Below are positions 9,931-22,609 of a stretch of DNA of 64,000 bases, one piece after another. This DNA comes from Meconema thalassinum (lineage: Eukaryota > Arthropoda > Insecta > Orthoptera > Tettigoniidae), in NCBI GenBank assembly GCA_946902985.2, contig OX336388.2, positions 1,388,384,223 through 1,388,448,222 of the forward strand, read 5' to 3'. A model generated the notes under the pieces. The model worked only from the letters and a program-made list of their open reading frames with translations. It searched no databases and was not told where the DNA came from. Position 1 is the stretch's first letter; every line of letters starts with the position of its first letter. The position numbers were made by a program, and so were the translations under genes.

Positions 9931-11430
9931 AGATCTAGTTTAGGCTGTTCCCAAAACTCTGACCTGAATAAATCAGTTAGAAATCATTATTATTATTTTA
10001 TCCATACCATCTACGGAATTTTCCTTTAGGTCAGGTAGGATTTATAGGCTGTATGGTGTGCGTCACAGTACTTAATTAATACGAGTAATTTAAGCATTCA
10101 GTTTGACAAAATTATGTATTGACAGATTCTAACCAGTTCAAATCTCTGTGCTACTATGTAGTTGCGATCTGAGTTACATCAACTGTATTTTATGATATAA
10201 ATGGCAGTAGTCATATATACTTGACATAAGAATGTTAAATTTGTTACTTAAGGAAAGTGAATTCACTTCCAATAGGAAAATATTGAGTATAGGTGTTTTA
10301 TAAATTTACTATTTTTAACTTTATATACTGGTTTTAAATATGTCATCAAATATTTACACAACTGTACTACATTCAAGGGCATTCAAAGGTTTCCATGAAA
10401 TATAACTGCCAGGAGCTTTTCAGGAGTTGGAAAAGTGTGCAAAAGTTGACATTTGATAATGTTTATTTTGAAATTTGCACTGGATCATTTCTATTGCAAT
10501 TGGTTTTGTTGAAGTTGCAAGCACACTTGGTGTGAGAAGCAAGATAAGTGAGCCAAGCTGTTAACAGCTAATCCGTCAAGCTGGAGTTGTCAACTACAAG
10601 ATTGGAGTTTTTGGAAGTAGGTACATTTTTAGGTTGAAAGATTGTCATGGGAAAGTCTGGATACTATAAGTTGGTAAAGTAAGATGAACTGGATTTGTAA
10701 GCGAATTTTAAAAAATCTGGTGATTTCATTGGTCAATCTTTAAGATTAAATTTGTGACATAAATAACGAACAACAATGGTTCTTAAAAGATATTGCTCAG
10801 TGCTCTATTCCATTTCATGTGTTGTTTATTCGTTGATGCAACTAGGAATCCTTTTAGGCAATTGCACAGTCTTTTTATAAATAGGGTTTATTATTTAATA
10901 AATGTAAGGTATTTCAGTTGATAGCCTCTTAAAGTTGGAAATTCTAAAGGAAATAGAATCATGCCAGTGTATTTATCACCCCATGAGACACTGAACCCAG
11001 ATGTTTAAGTTATTTAGAGATATTTGACTTCTCGAGTAGCATTTATATATTAGTAACCCTGTTAATTGAGTTGTTGAGATTATTTTAAGACCAAATAATG
11101 GTAAGAATGTATTATTTGGTGAAAGCAATATTTGCTGAATCTGCACCATGTAATCAGATGTTTCAGTTACAAGGATAAGATGAAAGGATGGTGACAGCTG
11201 TCTCTGGTTATGCTGGTGTGGTCTGCCATTAGAAGGAATACATCCTGATGTTCTTCAGTCATTCAGACACCTCATCCTCCTACATTTAAAATTTCATTGT
11301 CCATGAAAATTATCTCAGCAACATTTATGTAGGCCAACATGAAATAGGATGTTAGCGAATGGGCGAAAATTTGTATTGCTCGCCAGAAGAAGAAGAATAA
11401 GAATAAGAAGAAGCAGAAGAATTCAACAGA
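9931..11430. other. intron sequence, nothing recognised
   Basis: AT-rich groucho intron; no coding similarity or structured repeat seen, apart from an AAG-rich tract near 11386-11423. Confidence 0.5.
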
Positions 11431-11434
11431 CGTG

Positions 11435-11900
11435 TTAAATCACCAATGGGACGAATGTACTTGTTTAACTAGTATCAACAGGTTCTCAAATTGGACCGAA
11501 GTTGTACCCCTGCAAGACACAAAAGCAGATACAGTATCCCGAGCCTTTTTTGACTTTTGGATCACTAGATTTGGAACACCCTACCAAAAAATGACCAACC
11601 AAGTAGCATAGTTTCAATATGCATTATTTCAAGCACTTACAAGATTGCATGGTTGTAATCTAACTCAAACTATATCCTACGATCTCAATCCAATGGGAAA
11701 ATGGAGAGGTTTCATTGTATTCTTAAGATAGCCATCTGTGTTAAAGCACTTAAAAAATGGACTCATATGATCCCAGTACTCCTCCTTGGTAACCTAACTG
11801 TTGAAAGATCTTATGGATTGCCACTGTGGATATGAGGTAAATATGGTATAAATGTGGACATACATTTACCAGTATTTGTCTCCCAGCTTAAGCAGTGAAT
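11435..11900 (+). pseudogene. Ty3/gypsy integrase remnant
   Basis: Plus-strand translation reads CLTSINRFSNWTEVVPLQD, then DTVSRAFFDFWITRFGTPYQKMT, then FQYALFQALTRLHGCNLTQT, the core of a Ty3/gypsy integrase (first and second catalytic regions). The second Asp and Glu motifs are decayed (MTNQ in place of TDRG; MGKWRGF near the expected Glu region), and there are stops. No LTRs found, so it is an old fragment. Confidence 0.75.
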
Positions 11901-14768
11901 AAATACGAACAAACTATTAGAAACTCCCAATGAAGGATCTTTTCAAGTAGTTCATAAAACACCTACATTTTTTGGAGTGAAAATGGAACATCTCCAGTGT
12001 ACTTAATGGTTAAGGATGACAGCCACCCCGAGGAATCCACAGAACCAAATTCAATTCCAGAGTTGGCAGTACCAAGTGGTGTACCAGTTGTTCTTTCAGA
12101 AAATGTAGCTAGGAGAGTCACATGATCAGGTCATGCTGTCCGGTTTCATGCTAGATTTGTTAAGTGTTGAAGTGACTGTGATGAGGGTGATGTGGGGAAT
12201 ATGATAAAGATTCGGTGTGGTGTTCAGTCTTTGAATATTCTCTGGTTTCCAGGACTATTTGGGGCAAAGAAAAAAAAATGAGTGGCAAGTCAGTAAATTT
12301 GATGTGTAGTAATAGTAAATTGTCATTGTTATAGGGATTCCATTAAGAAAATAGTTGAAAAATACATATTGTTTCATTATACGTCAGTAAATATAAACAC
12401 TGCCGACCAGAATAGCAATAGCATCTTTCAAGGTCAGAATAATTGTAAGCAAGTCAACTTTTATGCTGAAATCTACATAATATCAATCTCACGAGCATCT
12501 TAACTAGAGCTGAAACTATTATGAGTCAACAGGTCATCCAGCTGAATTGAGCAACACACACAGGACTTCAAAATATTTTTCAACTGATCGTACACATCTT
12601 CTGCCATTAATTCCATTTTTCTGGTGACACTAGGTCTTTGATGGACAGTATTATCCCAAACTTATTCTTAATTGTAGAAAACAAGGACTTGCTAGCTGCA
12701 AGAAAACATCTTTAAAAAATGGACCATTGTCAAAGGCATTCCTACGTTTCATCACTACTTGTGATACATATACAGTTTTTTTAAATGCTTTATTTGCAGC
12801 AACAGCTACCTGAACATATTTTACAAAACACAATGCTCTGACTGTAGTTTCCTTTTAGGACAAAAAATAAAATATATAATTTTCATCCTTTCACCTTGAA
12901 AATAGACCATGCAATGTCAGTATCAATGTAATACATCACACAAAATGTCAAGTTTCTATCAACAACAGTTTTAAAATACGAATACATTTTACAATATTTT
13001 CAACATTTCTTAATATTTTTATGAATTGCTCCTCATGCCAAATAGCTAGACAGATCTGGTTTAAAATTTTAGAATATAAAAGAAGTGATGTGTGGGTTTT
13101 GAAAAATTTTAATTATATTAAGAGATAACAATTATTTCATGTAGGGACAACTAAATTTATGTATTTATCATAAAGAAGTTGAGAAAAAAAATTGATATTG
13201 ATGTATTGAATATACTGGTACAGTAAGATTGCACAACAGTTTCTTATTTTATTGTATCTGCAGCTATCCTAAAGTTTCAAGAAAATTGGTTGAAAATTGT
13301 GGCATGAGGAGCATTTTGAAAGCTGAAAATAGAGGGGGGAAATATCTGAGAAAAAAGAGATTGAAAATTTAGAGATTAACCTAGATCTAGTTGACTTAAA
13401 ACCACCCCAGCACCATATGCTGCCCTCTTCCTGGACTGACTAGCAGTTTTTGGGAGTTGTAGTTTACTTTAGTTTTGTGCAGCTTTGAACCTTTGTTGTG
13501 CTGATACTCTAGGCTACTATAGTCAACTCTGTGCTTGTCCCTTATTACACTAATTTTCTGTCCTGGACTGGTAACTTTAACACCCCTAGCACTAGCTTTT
13601 GGTTTCTCACTTGTTTTACAACTCATATTGAATTCAACAGTTGCTGATGTTCAGCAATCTCCAGATTTTCTTTGATACAGTTTTACCGACTGTACAGGGC
13701 ATTTTTCACTATCTAACACTTAACTAGGCCTCTTCTTCTTAAGGCAACAATTTTCAATTCTTCTTTCCATTACTTTCAGCTATTGACAATATAACACTGA
13801 AATTTACACAACCTCATAGGCTTATCACAAAAATAACTTCAAAAACATAGCACCCTGCTCTTGTTACTCTTTAAAGATCATTTATAATAAACCAATTGTA
13901 AATAAAACACATAACAAATAAAATAAAAGGAGAATAATAGGCCTAAAAAAGAATTAAACTCTAAACACATCACACCTCATTGATTGCACATAACTCATGG
14001 AGAAGATTCAACACTGAACTAGGTGCCAATTCTACTCGATAGTCTGTCAGAATAGCCAATAGAATAGTTGCAGAAGAACAAAATTCCTTACTTTTACCCC
14101 ATGCACTCAATTCAAAATCTTCGAATAACAGAAGAAATAGATCGATGTGAGAATAGCTACAATGTGAGGCAACACCCACTTCCGCAGGGCCATTTAAATT
14201 GCCACCAAGGGCTTTAAATGGATGATTTTTTAAGAGAAACAAAATGCAAATAGAGAGTACAAGGTATAAGCATAATGAAAATGTTAAACATAAAAATTAA
14301 AAACTGCACTTCCTTTTCATAAATTTCATAAAATTTAACTGATGCATTCCCGTAAGATTGGAAAGTTCTTTCTTCAACTCACAACCAACAGTTACTCAAA
14401 TCCCTTGTGAATTGTTGTAAAAATATTACCTTTCTTAGGTATTGCTAAGTTGATATCAAACCAACTTAATGCATAAATCCAAAAGTTAGTCTGTATTTCT
14501 TTAGTTCCTCATGGTATTAGCCATGCTGTATGGTCAGTATTGATGAATGAATAGTGATGAGCCAACCATATAACATTAACTACAACCCTGAAAAATGTAA
14601 CACTTGATTATCTAAGTACTATTCAGGATCATCGAAAAATAATGCCTAGATTTGAAAAAATTACAACATCGAAACCTTTTATGTTAAATTAGTTTTTCTT
14701 TCACTGTGTGGTAACTGGTAGGTGCAAGTTTTGTTTAATGCATTAGCGTGACCTTGGTATGCGCGGAC
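11901..14768. other. intron sequence, nothing firmly recognised
   Basis: AT-rich groucho intron. Two modest minus-strand frames (13626-13396 and 14242-13970) have no recognised similarity and no gene context. Confidence 0.5.
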
Positions 14769-14782
14769 TAGTTATGGAGTCG

Positions 14783-15478
14783 AAGATTAACTGGAGGGTT
14801 TTCCATTTTTAAGTCCGTATTGACGCTTACAAATCGAAATAGCGAGTAAAAAAAGATTCCGCCCAATCAATACCTTTCACACTATAAATTTAATGTTTCT
14901 TTCTCATACTAGGGACATGTTTCGAACAATATTTGTTCTTCTTCAGCCTTATACATTTTATCAACATTGTAACTTATCTGAGACATTTGCATAATTAAAA
15001 GACATGCACAATAGACAATTCATTATAGAGCATACAACTAAAAACGTAATGTTAAAAAACTTGGATAACACATTAAAACATTGGAACTTCTTATTCCCAT
15101 TTGTACTATATTCAGTTCTGAATGGCCTTGCTATGAAGGCTTAATTTAACGGTGATAAGCAGTAGGTCAGTAAGAAGCTCAGAGTCATCTCCCTCTGGCT
15201 TATGCTTGCAGGTGATGTATTGATGGGCTACACATGGCCTTTGGTTAAGTTGCTTTAACAGCTGCGTCATACGGATTGTTGGTGTTAGCTTGGTAAGGCG
15301 ATCCTGCCGTGGGGTGTTTATTGTGGAGTAAAGATACGAAATTTAAATAAACTGAAAAGTGCGTCTGAGAAGAAGAATAGATAAGAGTTGAAGGGGCTAA
15401 ACGGTAACTTACTGGGTGACGTCTTGAATGTAACTATCGGGTTTAACTGAGTTGAAACCCTCCTGCCTGGTTGCATCA
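14783..15478 (-). repeat. inverted terminal repeat (pseudo-LTR) of Penelope-like element
   Basis: Reverse complement of the forward terminal repeat at 16200-16980 and of 26226-26891. It even includes the start of the RT reading frame (complement of CCCTCCAGTTAATCTT at the outer end). It keeps a roughly 190-bp segment that is missing from the middle copy at 16486 but present in the right copy. Confidence 0.85.
14909..14952 (-). ncRNA. hammerhead ribozyme motif, left terminal repeat
   Basis: On the minus strand: CUGAAGA core, stem II GAACA/UGUUC with a 5-nt loop, GAAA, a minimal 2-bp stem III (AC-AU-GU) and cleavage triplet GUC. One extra A sits before stem II compared with the usual spacing. 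Hammerheads with very short stem III in terminal repeats are known for Penelope-like elements. Confidence 0.7.
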
Positions 15479-15486
15479 GCATTCCC

Positions 15487-16194
15487 ATGTCAGAACAAGA
15501 TTACCAACAAGAAATAGCCACAATCTTTCAAATCGCTGAAGCTAATGGATACACTCGACCAGACATCGTAAAAATCATCAACAAAATCAAAAACAAACCT
15601 CAATCTCAGCTCACCCCTTTAAGGAAAGAGAAAACACATTTTGCCGTCTTCACTTATATCAACCAATACACCTACGATGTAACAAGTATTTTCAAGAAAT
15701 TCAACACTAAAATCGCCTTTAGAACCAATAATAACAACCACAAACTAATATTCAACTCCAAGAAAATCAACGAGTCAAATAAATATCATTCGTCGGGCAT
15801 TTATAAACTTAAATGCCAACTATGTAGAGCAGATTACCTAGGACAGACCGGACGCAGCTTCACAACAAGATATTACGAACATGTTAACGCCATAAAACAT
15901 AGAAAATTTTCGGCCATGGGACAGCACATGCAGGACACCAAACATAAATTTACAAATATCCAGAATGATATGGAGATCATCCACTATGCCAAGAAGGGAG
16001 CAATAATGAACGTACTTGAACAAATAGAAATTGATAATGCGCAACACACTAACCCAACACACAATCTCAATGAAATCAACTTCGAAGTAAACATTCTGTA
16101 TGAGAACATCAACAAATTTTTCCCGACTCTAAACGGCATAAACAAACGTTTCCGAATAACACCCAAACCAATCACCCTCCCGCATCAGCGCTAA
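15487..16194 (+). pseudogene. Penelope-like element, C-terminal RT thumb and GIY-YIG endonuclease (truncated unit)
   Basis: 235-codon frame, all that remains of a 5'-truncated unit. After a helical segment it contains HSSGIYKLKCQLCRADYLGQTGRSFTTRY, the GIY-YIG nuclease core of Penelope-like elements (GIY, YLGQTGR, then H, E and N residues downstream: HVNAIKHRK, GQHM). It nearly duplicates the frame at 25243-25968; differences include a Gln-to-Leu change in the Cys pair region and a one-base loss near 16122 that alters the C-terminus. The RT part is absent. Confidence 0.88.
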
Positions 16195-16810
16195 CCCTGC
16201 ACCCCCCATGAAGTTACTAATTCAAAACATATGACGTCACGCGTCGCACCCACACACCTGTTTCCACTCAGCCAAGACCGGTTCCCCTCTCTTTACCCTC
16301 CCCTCCCCGCCACACACACTCGCTTCAGCCCAGCGCATAGCAGGTCACTCAGTGTAACGCGGCTCCACGCTACACGTCTCACAGGCCAGAACAGGTAAGC
16401 CGCTTAATGCAACATCATTGGGCAACAGTTCCCTCTCCCACACATACATACTAATATTAGATCTTTGGCTCATTACAGCAACCAACAATCCGTATGACGC
16501 AGCTGTTAAAGCAACTTAACCAAAGGCCATGTGTAGCCCATCAATACACCACCTGCAAGCATAAGCCAGAGGGAGATGACTCTGAGCTTCTTACTGACCT
16601 ACTGCTTATCACTGCTAAATTAAGCTTTCATAGCAAGGCCATTCAGAACTGAATATAGTACAAATGGGAATAAGAAGTTCCAATGTTTTAATGTGTTATC
16701 CAAGTTTTTTAACATTACGTCTTTAGTTGTATGCTCTATATTGAATTGTCTATTGTGCATGTGTTTTAATTATGCAAATGTCTTAGATAAGTTACAATGT
16801 TGATAAAATG

Positions 16811-16858
16811 TATAAGGCTGAAGAGAACAAATATTGTTCGAAACATGTCCCTAGTATG
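16811..16858 (+). ncRNA. hammerhead ribozyme motif, middle terminal repeat
   Basis: CUGAAGA, stem II GAACA/UGUUC closing directly with G-C, GAAA, stem III AC-AU-GU, cleavage at GUC. Stem I pairs AGG with CCU around the cleavage site. Best-formed of the three copies in this element. Confidence 0.75.
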
Positions 16859-16955
16859 AGAAAGAAACATTAAATTTATAGTGTGAAAGGTATTGATAGG
16901 GCGGAAACTTTTTTACTCGCTATTTCGATTTGTAAGCGTCAATACGGACTTAAAA

Positions 16956-18559
16956 ATGGAAAACCCTCCAGTTAATCTTCATGATAAGGCGAGCCAGGCC
17001 AAAAGGTTGCGATATAAATACAAAGACCTCAAAATTAAATTATCAACAATTATCAAAGACATTGAATTTATTACGAAATGCAGAAACCTTAAACTCGTTC
17101 CTAAACACATTCAATTCATGCAAAAGAAAAAGATCAAAACTGCGTATGAAAAGAGGACCCAAGAAATAATCAATAGAAAGTTACTCCAAAGAGAACTTAA
17201 ATTCCTTTACATAAAGAAAAATCACATTAACAATAAATTATACATCACCCACCTGGAAGCTGCCAATAATTCCGAAACAAAAGAGTGGAACGAGTTCCTC
17301 ACCTACACTCACAACATTATTGAGAACGTAATAAACAAAAAAAGAGAATCTTTGAATAATAAGCTCACCCACCTCACGAATTTAGATAACAGCACAACCG
17401 AACAGGTTCCGAACCACAAATCCACAAATTTCAAGAACCCACAATAAACCATTCCCAAACTAATTTCACAAAAACAGAGCTACAAATTCTTGAGAAAGGT
17501 CCCCAATTCAACAGGGAAACTAGGCACAATAGAAAGAACAGCACATTACTCATCGCAGAAGCGGAGGTCGCGATTAAGAAGTTACCCTTTGACGAACAAA
17601 ACGGAGCACGTCACGAAGTAAATAAAAGAATAAATAAAGTCTTAGAACGTAATAAAACCAATAACACCACAACAAGTAGATTAGAAATTTCACAGCTCAA
17701 CAAAAAGATAAAAGAAAACAATCTAAACATTACAAAAGCAGACAAAGGCAACACCACCGTCATTATTAACAAAGAAGACTATGTTAAGAAAACTGAAGAA
17801 TTTTTCGACAACAAAAACTTTACTAAACTAAACAAAGATCCAACGGCAACAACCCAAAGAAAGCTTAAACAAATAACCAAAGACACATCTTTCATAATGA
17901 ACGAAAAACTAAGTAGCAGTTTGATTAACATGAACCCCAGCATTCCTACCCTAAGATCACTCCCCAAAATCCACAAGGACAATATTCCAATTAGACCAAT
18001 TGTCAACTACAGGAACAGTCCAATCTACAGAACGGCTCAATTTATACAAAAATTCCTTTGTACCAACTATGCTTTCAAAGCTAACAAATCTTTCAAGAAC
18101 TCCCTCCAATTCTGCGAGAGAACCAAGAATCTAAATATCAAGCCCGCACATTCCATTCACACCATAGACATTAAGGACATGTATACTAACATACCGGTCC
18201 AAACAACAATTGAAATAATCAGAAAGAACCTTCAAGACAACGAGAAACTATCGAAAGTAGAAATAGATGAATTTATGGAGATCCTTAGCTTCACGCTTAA
18301 CAACAACTATTTCAAGTTTAACGACAAAATATATCAACAAAACCAAAGTTTGGCGATGGGCTCCCCAGCCTCAGGCATCCTTGCCAACATTTACATCGAC
18401 CATCTTGAAGCCAATGACATCATTAATAAAATAGAGGGCATTCTTTTTTGGGGGAGATATGTGGATGACATCTTTGTAATTCTGGATACAAACACCATTG
18501 ATTTCGAACAATTACTCAACAAACTGAATAGCATTGATGCCAACATTAAATTTACAGGT
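16956..18559 (+). pseudogene. Penelope-like reverse transcriptase, N-terminal and palm
   Basis: Starts at ATG 16956 (MENPPVNLHDKASQAKRL). A frameshift near 17435 separates the first 164 codons from the rest, which is then open to 18559. Recognisable blocks: NLNITKADKGNTTVIINK near 17730 (fingers), LRSLPKIHKDNIPIRPIV near 17952, IDIKDMYTNIPV near 18168 (first catalytic Asp), LAMGSPASGILANIY near 18352, and YVDDIFVIL near 18460 (catalytic YVDD). The frame is cut by the LTR element right after NIKFTG and resumes at 25054 (STVNNLINYLDLNIT), with a stop near 25147. Not functional as it stands. Confidence 0.88.
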
Positions 18560-20083
18560 TGTAATGGTTTCGGGAATTTAAAGTCCCTCGTTGAGGCAGC
18601 CATTTGTAATGGTTTAGAGAGAACTGAATCTTGTTAATAAGAAAGCTCCTCTGTTGAGCGTTAAATGTAATGTGTTTGATTTAAATTGAATAATGTTAAT
18701 AAAAAACTGATTATTTAAATAGTCGCCCACTTTTGGGTGATCAAAATGAAACATTTAATTGTGTATTAATCTAATAGTGTATCTGTATTGTTGTCAGCAT
18801 CACTAAAAAAAGTACATAATGTGTAGTATTATATGTAGCCAAGGGCGCCAGACCATTTATATATCATGATCAAAATAATATATTAAACCTCGGTTAAACA
18901 GAGGTAGAGCATCGAAATTCCTATCTCCAGCCGTAGTGAAACTTACGTAATCTAACCTTACAATAATTAGTTCAGGAGTATGGTGTTGCCTTATAGTAAT
19001 TTCTAGCTACTAAAGGAAACCAGTCAAACATTTGAATTTAAAAATAAATTTAATATATAAAAACAACAAGTGCAGAAAGAATAAAATACTAAAGATAATA
19101 ATAATAATAAATTAAATTAAAGAATCTACTGAATTTACTTGTATTATGGGTCTTGATAGGAAATTGGAGTATACTGAGTTAATTGAATAAAATATAGATT
19201 GAATTTAATAAGCATGAGAGCCTTCTGATTTGACTGGAGTAAAACTGTTTTAAATCGCTCACCGCATTGAAGATCATTGTACTTGGATTGTTGCGTATAG
19301 AGTTCCTGATGGCCCTGATCTCCCTCAAAGTAATGAATTTATATGTGGATGACGGAATAAATTCCAAAAATCATCCCTGTGACAATAGCCTCGTACACAA
19401 CCATGTCACAGTTTGATGAGACAGAATGTCTTATCAAATTCACATACTTAAATAGTGAACTATTATTTAGCACTGCGTTACAGACTCCATCTCGCTACAA
19501 GTTCTACTCTTCTGCTCCCAACAGAACCATTCCGTCTCCTCCAGCAATTCAATAATAATAATCCATTTGGGCGGCCGTCATATATATAACGTTCCCAGGT
19601 AAGGCACGTGTCTATCCCCTCTTCTGAAGTCGCTAGGCAATATTAGCCCGTCTTTCACATATCAATAATGACAATACTTCTTTGTAACATTTCTCGGGAG
19701 GTCCAGCCCACCTTTTGTATAAAGTTGCAAAGGACTCATTCATCGGCCCAGCATTGTTAGTGGCAAGTCTTCATAGAATCCCTTCTTAGTATGATTTGTA
19801 TACTGGTAGAATACTTGATGTGAAAGACATAAGTGTCTATTTATGTCATTTCCAAGAAGCGGTATATAAGCCGGCCTTCCGTAAACAACCTCTTCTTCTC
19901 TTGTTCGAATTTTCTTCAGAAATAATATTCAGTCAAGCGTCTAACTTATTTCAAATATAATGTGTATCGCTCCAAGTCCTTTCAATTGCCATAATATTCT
20001 ACATTACCGCATAATAATAGATATAAACATATTAGTTAACATAATAACTAATAAAAGGTAAAATGTAAACTTAAAAAATATTG

Positions 20084-20137
<54 letters not shown>

Positions 20138-20181
20138 TATATAAAATTATTTCATTCTGGTCACAAATTGGGACCATTACA
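18560..20181 (-). repeat. left (3') LTR, 1622 bp
   Basis: Matches the right LTR at both ends but carries about 0.9 kb extra (about 18897-19775) between ..TTAAACCTCGGTT and AGAATCCCTTCTTAG.., plus a longer (AAT)n. Both LTRs contain a repeated start (GCCATTTGTAATGGTTT 47 bp in). Confidence 0.85.
20086..20135. repeat. (AAT)n microsatellite
   Basis: About 17 AAT units in the left LTR; the right LTR has about 7 at the equivalent place (24979-25002). The poly-Ile frame here is an artefact. Confidence 0.95.
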
Positions 20182-20350
20182 ATTCGCCCCAGAGAATTAT
20201 GGTATATGTCAACAATCATATCACCATACTTCTCTTCAACACTTGTACAAATATGAAATATTATACCCTACAAAGAAATTACCAACATCGACAATATTAT
20301 ACTCTTCAAAGCAATTACCAACATACAAAAAATATACCCTTCAAGTTTAA

Positions 20351-20381
<31 letters not shown>

Positions 20382-21189
20382 ATCTCATCATTTCAATCTT
20401 TCACTGTTCATAATGTCTTTTTCTTTCTTCTTTACATAATTAAAGCGACCTGTAAACAATGTACATCAAAATACCCTTCACTTTTATATTCTTGTTTTGG
20501 ACATAAGTCATCGTTGCACTTATGTATATTTGGGTGGCATACACCTTTGCTTTATATCTTGGGGATGTAGAATTCAATTTTCAGCCTGGTGTCGAACTGA
20601 ATACACTATGGCTAGTTGGTGGGACTGCCAACTGATTAATTCACTTTATCACTTCACAACACTTGGTATGTGATGCGAATAACCAGATCTACTCCAGTCT
20701 CTCAGGAATTATATGTATCTAGTAACACAGGCATATTATAGAAAAAATGAAACTTGATTAGCTTATATTACCTAAGGCAACATCTTTCAGTGCAAATGTA
20801 GTGCGCTAATTTACCCCACATATGTATATATATCACACTCAAATACACAAGCTTATAGCCGACAAAATACGCTTTATATTTCCTCTGTGCTCTTCAAGAC
20901 ACACAATATCATAGATCGGCGCAACACTTCGCCATTACCTGCTCGTTCAGACCACAATCATTCACTTAATATTAAGCGACTTTCCTTACTTACCATCAGT
21001 TATACTTCTATTACTCATGATACATATTTCCTTAAGGATCTCACATTATAGGTCCCGCATAATCGTTTTACTGCATCGTCTAATTACTCACCTTTTTAAC
21101 CGTAGTTACTCACCTTTTTAACCGTAGTTATTCCCCTTATTTGTCACAATTACACTCCATTCAACTCAAGATTACACATCTTAATCACC

Positions 21190-21745
21190 TGTAGATACTC
21201 ACCTTATTTCTCAAAATTCTACTTCTTTCTATACAAGATTACACCTCTTTATCGCCCGTAGTTACTCACCTTATTTCTCAAAATTACACTTCTTTCTACT
21301 TAAGATTGATTACCTTTTTATCACCCGTAGTTATTCACATTATTTCTCAAAATTATACTTCTTTCTATTCAAGATTACCTTTCTTTATCATCCGTAATTA
21401 CTTACTTTATTTCTCAAAATTACACTTCTTTCTACTCAAGATTACCTCTTTTCCGCGGAATCCGTATTCATTTACTTTATTTCTCAAAATTACACTTCTT
21501 TCTACTTCAGATTACCGTTCTTTATCACCCGTAATTACTCACCTTATTTCTCAAAATTATACTTCTTTCTACTCAAGATTATCTTTCTTTCGCGGAATCC
21601 GCATTCACTTACTTTATTTCTCAAAATTACACTTCTTTCTACTTCAGATTACCTTTCTTTCTCACCCGTAGTTATTCACCTTACTTTATTTCTCAAAATT
21701 ACACTTCTTTCTACTTCAGATTACCTTTCTTTCGCGGAATCCGTA
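21190..21745. repeat. 65-74 bp minisatellite inside the LTR element
   Basis: Eight imperfect units sharing TTTCTCAAAATTACACTTCTTTCTAC, starting near 21210, 21276, 21341, 21411, 21479, 21545, 21616 and 21690. Alternate units carry TCACCCGTAGTTACTCACC or CGCGGAATCCG between repeats. It occupies the place where pol should be. Confidence 0.85.
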
Positions 21746-21880
21746 TGACCAATACAATTTAATTTCTCCATTACAAAAAATGACTTACCTTTAAATCCTT
21801 GCATTACCATCCTAGCTACTGAAATATTAACTGTTCACAAAAATCTACCTAATTAAATTACAAGCATCAAAATATAGCTT

Positions 21881-22480
21881 TACTTTCATTTCTGACTTGG
21901 GAACTACCATTAACGAATTAATATATGGGCTAATATAGGGTTCTATAATTGTATCTTGCAACATGCTTTCAATCTGCCTTCTCACAGCTTCAGTAGTTCT
22001 AATTGGAATTTCCTATATTTTTTATACCATGTTCCTTCCTATTATTATAAAATGCTGCACTGATGCAAGAAACCTGACAGCCACTGTCAAAAAGTGTATC
22101 GATACAAGCCCCTAACACTTGTAATTTTAATAATGATAATAATGTTATTGGTTTTACGTCCCTTTTAACTACACTGGCTTTTAGAGACGCCGGGGTGCCG
22201 GAATTTTGCCCTAAAGGGGATCTTTAACGTGCCAGTAAATCTACTGACACGGCTCCCTCGCATTTGCGCACCCTCAAATGCCAGCTGACTGCGCCAGGTT
22301 TCGAACCTGCAACCTTGGGTTCAGCAAGCGAGAACGTTACCCCTGAGCCACGCAGCCAGACACTTGTAATTTTAAGACTGAGTTAAAATTAATAACGGTA
22401 GGTTCTTTAGATACCTCCATAAATTCACTTAACAAATCATTACGGATATTTAGGTCATACGGTTCGCTCAAAATAGTAAT
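21881..22480 (-). pseudogene. truncated protease / pre-RT segment of the LTR element
   Basis: Minus translation: NSVLKLQVLGACIDTLFDSGCQVSCISAAFYNN, split by a SINE, carries the DSG motif of a retroviral-type aspartic protease. After a frame change, IPIRTTEAVRRQIESMLQD.. and IIEPYISPYINSLMVVPKS match the conserved segment just before the gypsy RT, and the frame stops at KVKLYFDA where the palm should begin. RT, RNase H and integrase are missing. Confidence 0.75.
22131..22359 (-). repeat. tRNA-derived SINE
   Basis: 16-bp duplication ACACTTGTAATTTTAA at 22115-22130 and 22360-22375. Minus strand: tRNA-like head with A box TGGCTCAGGGG and B box GGTTCGAAACC, body with GACGCCGGGGTGCCGG (plus sense), tail (ATT)n. 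Inserted in the protease codons of the LTR element. Confidence 0.9.
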
Positions 22481-22609
22481 ACCGACTTACATAACTACTC
22501 TATCTGGCATTTTTAAGTTCTTATCACCTTCTTCTTCGCTTCTATATTTATTTATAGTTACGCTCTCTTCTCTCCTCATAACAATAGTTTCTTCCTCCCC
22601 CGTACTATA

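Noticed and set aside
16400..16520. Spliced intron in the middle Penelope-like terminal repeat
   Set aside because: The 190-bp segment missing there has no GT-AG borders and the junction is an ACCA microhomology, so a deletion is simpler.
20081..20350. Frames of poly-Ile and poly-Leu
   Set aside because: Translation of an (AAT)n microsatellite on both strands.
21040..21760. CRISPR-like array of regular repeats
   Set aside because: Units are imperfect, spacers are themselves repeated and the genome is eukaryotic; it is a minisatellite.
22300..22360. tRNA gene (also at 5890, 56700, 61545 and 62760)
   Set aside because: A and B boxes are present but the cloverleaf is incomplete and each is the head of a SINE, mostly with target duplications.
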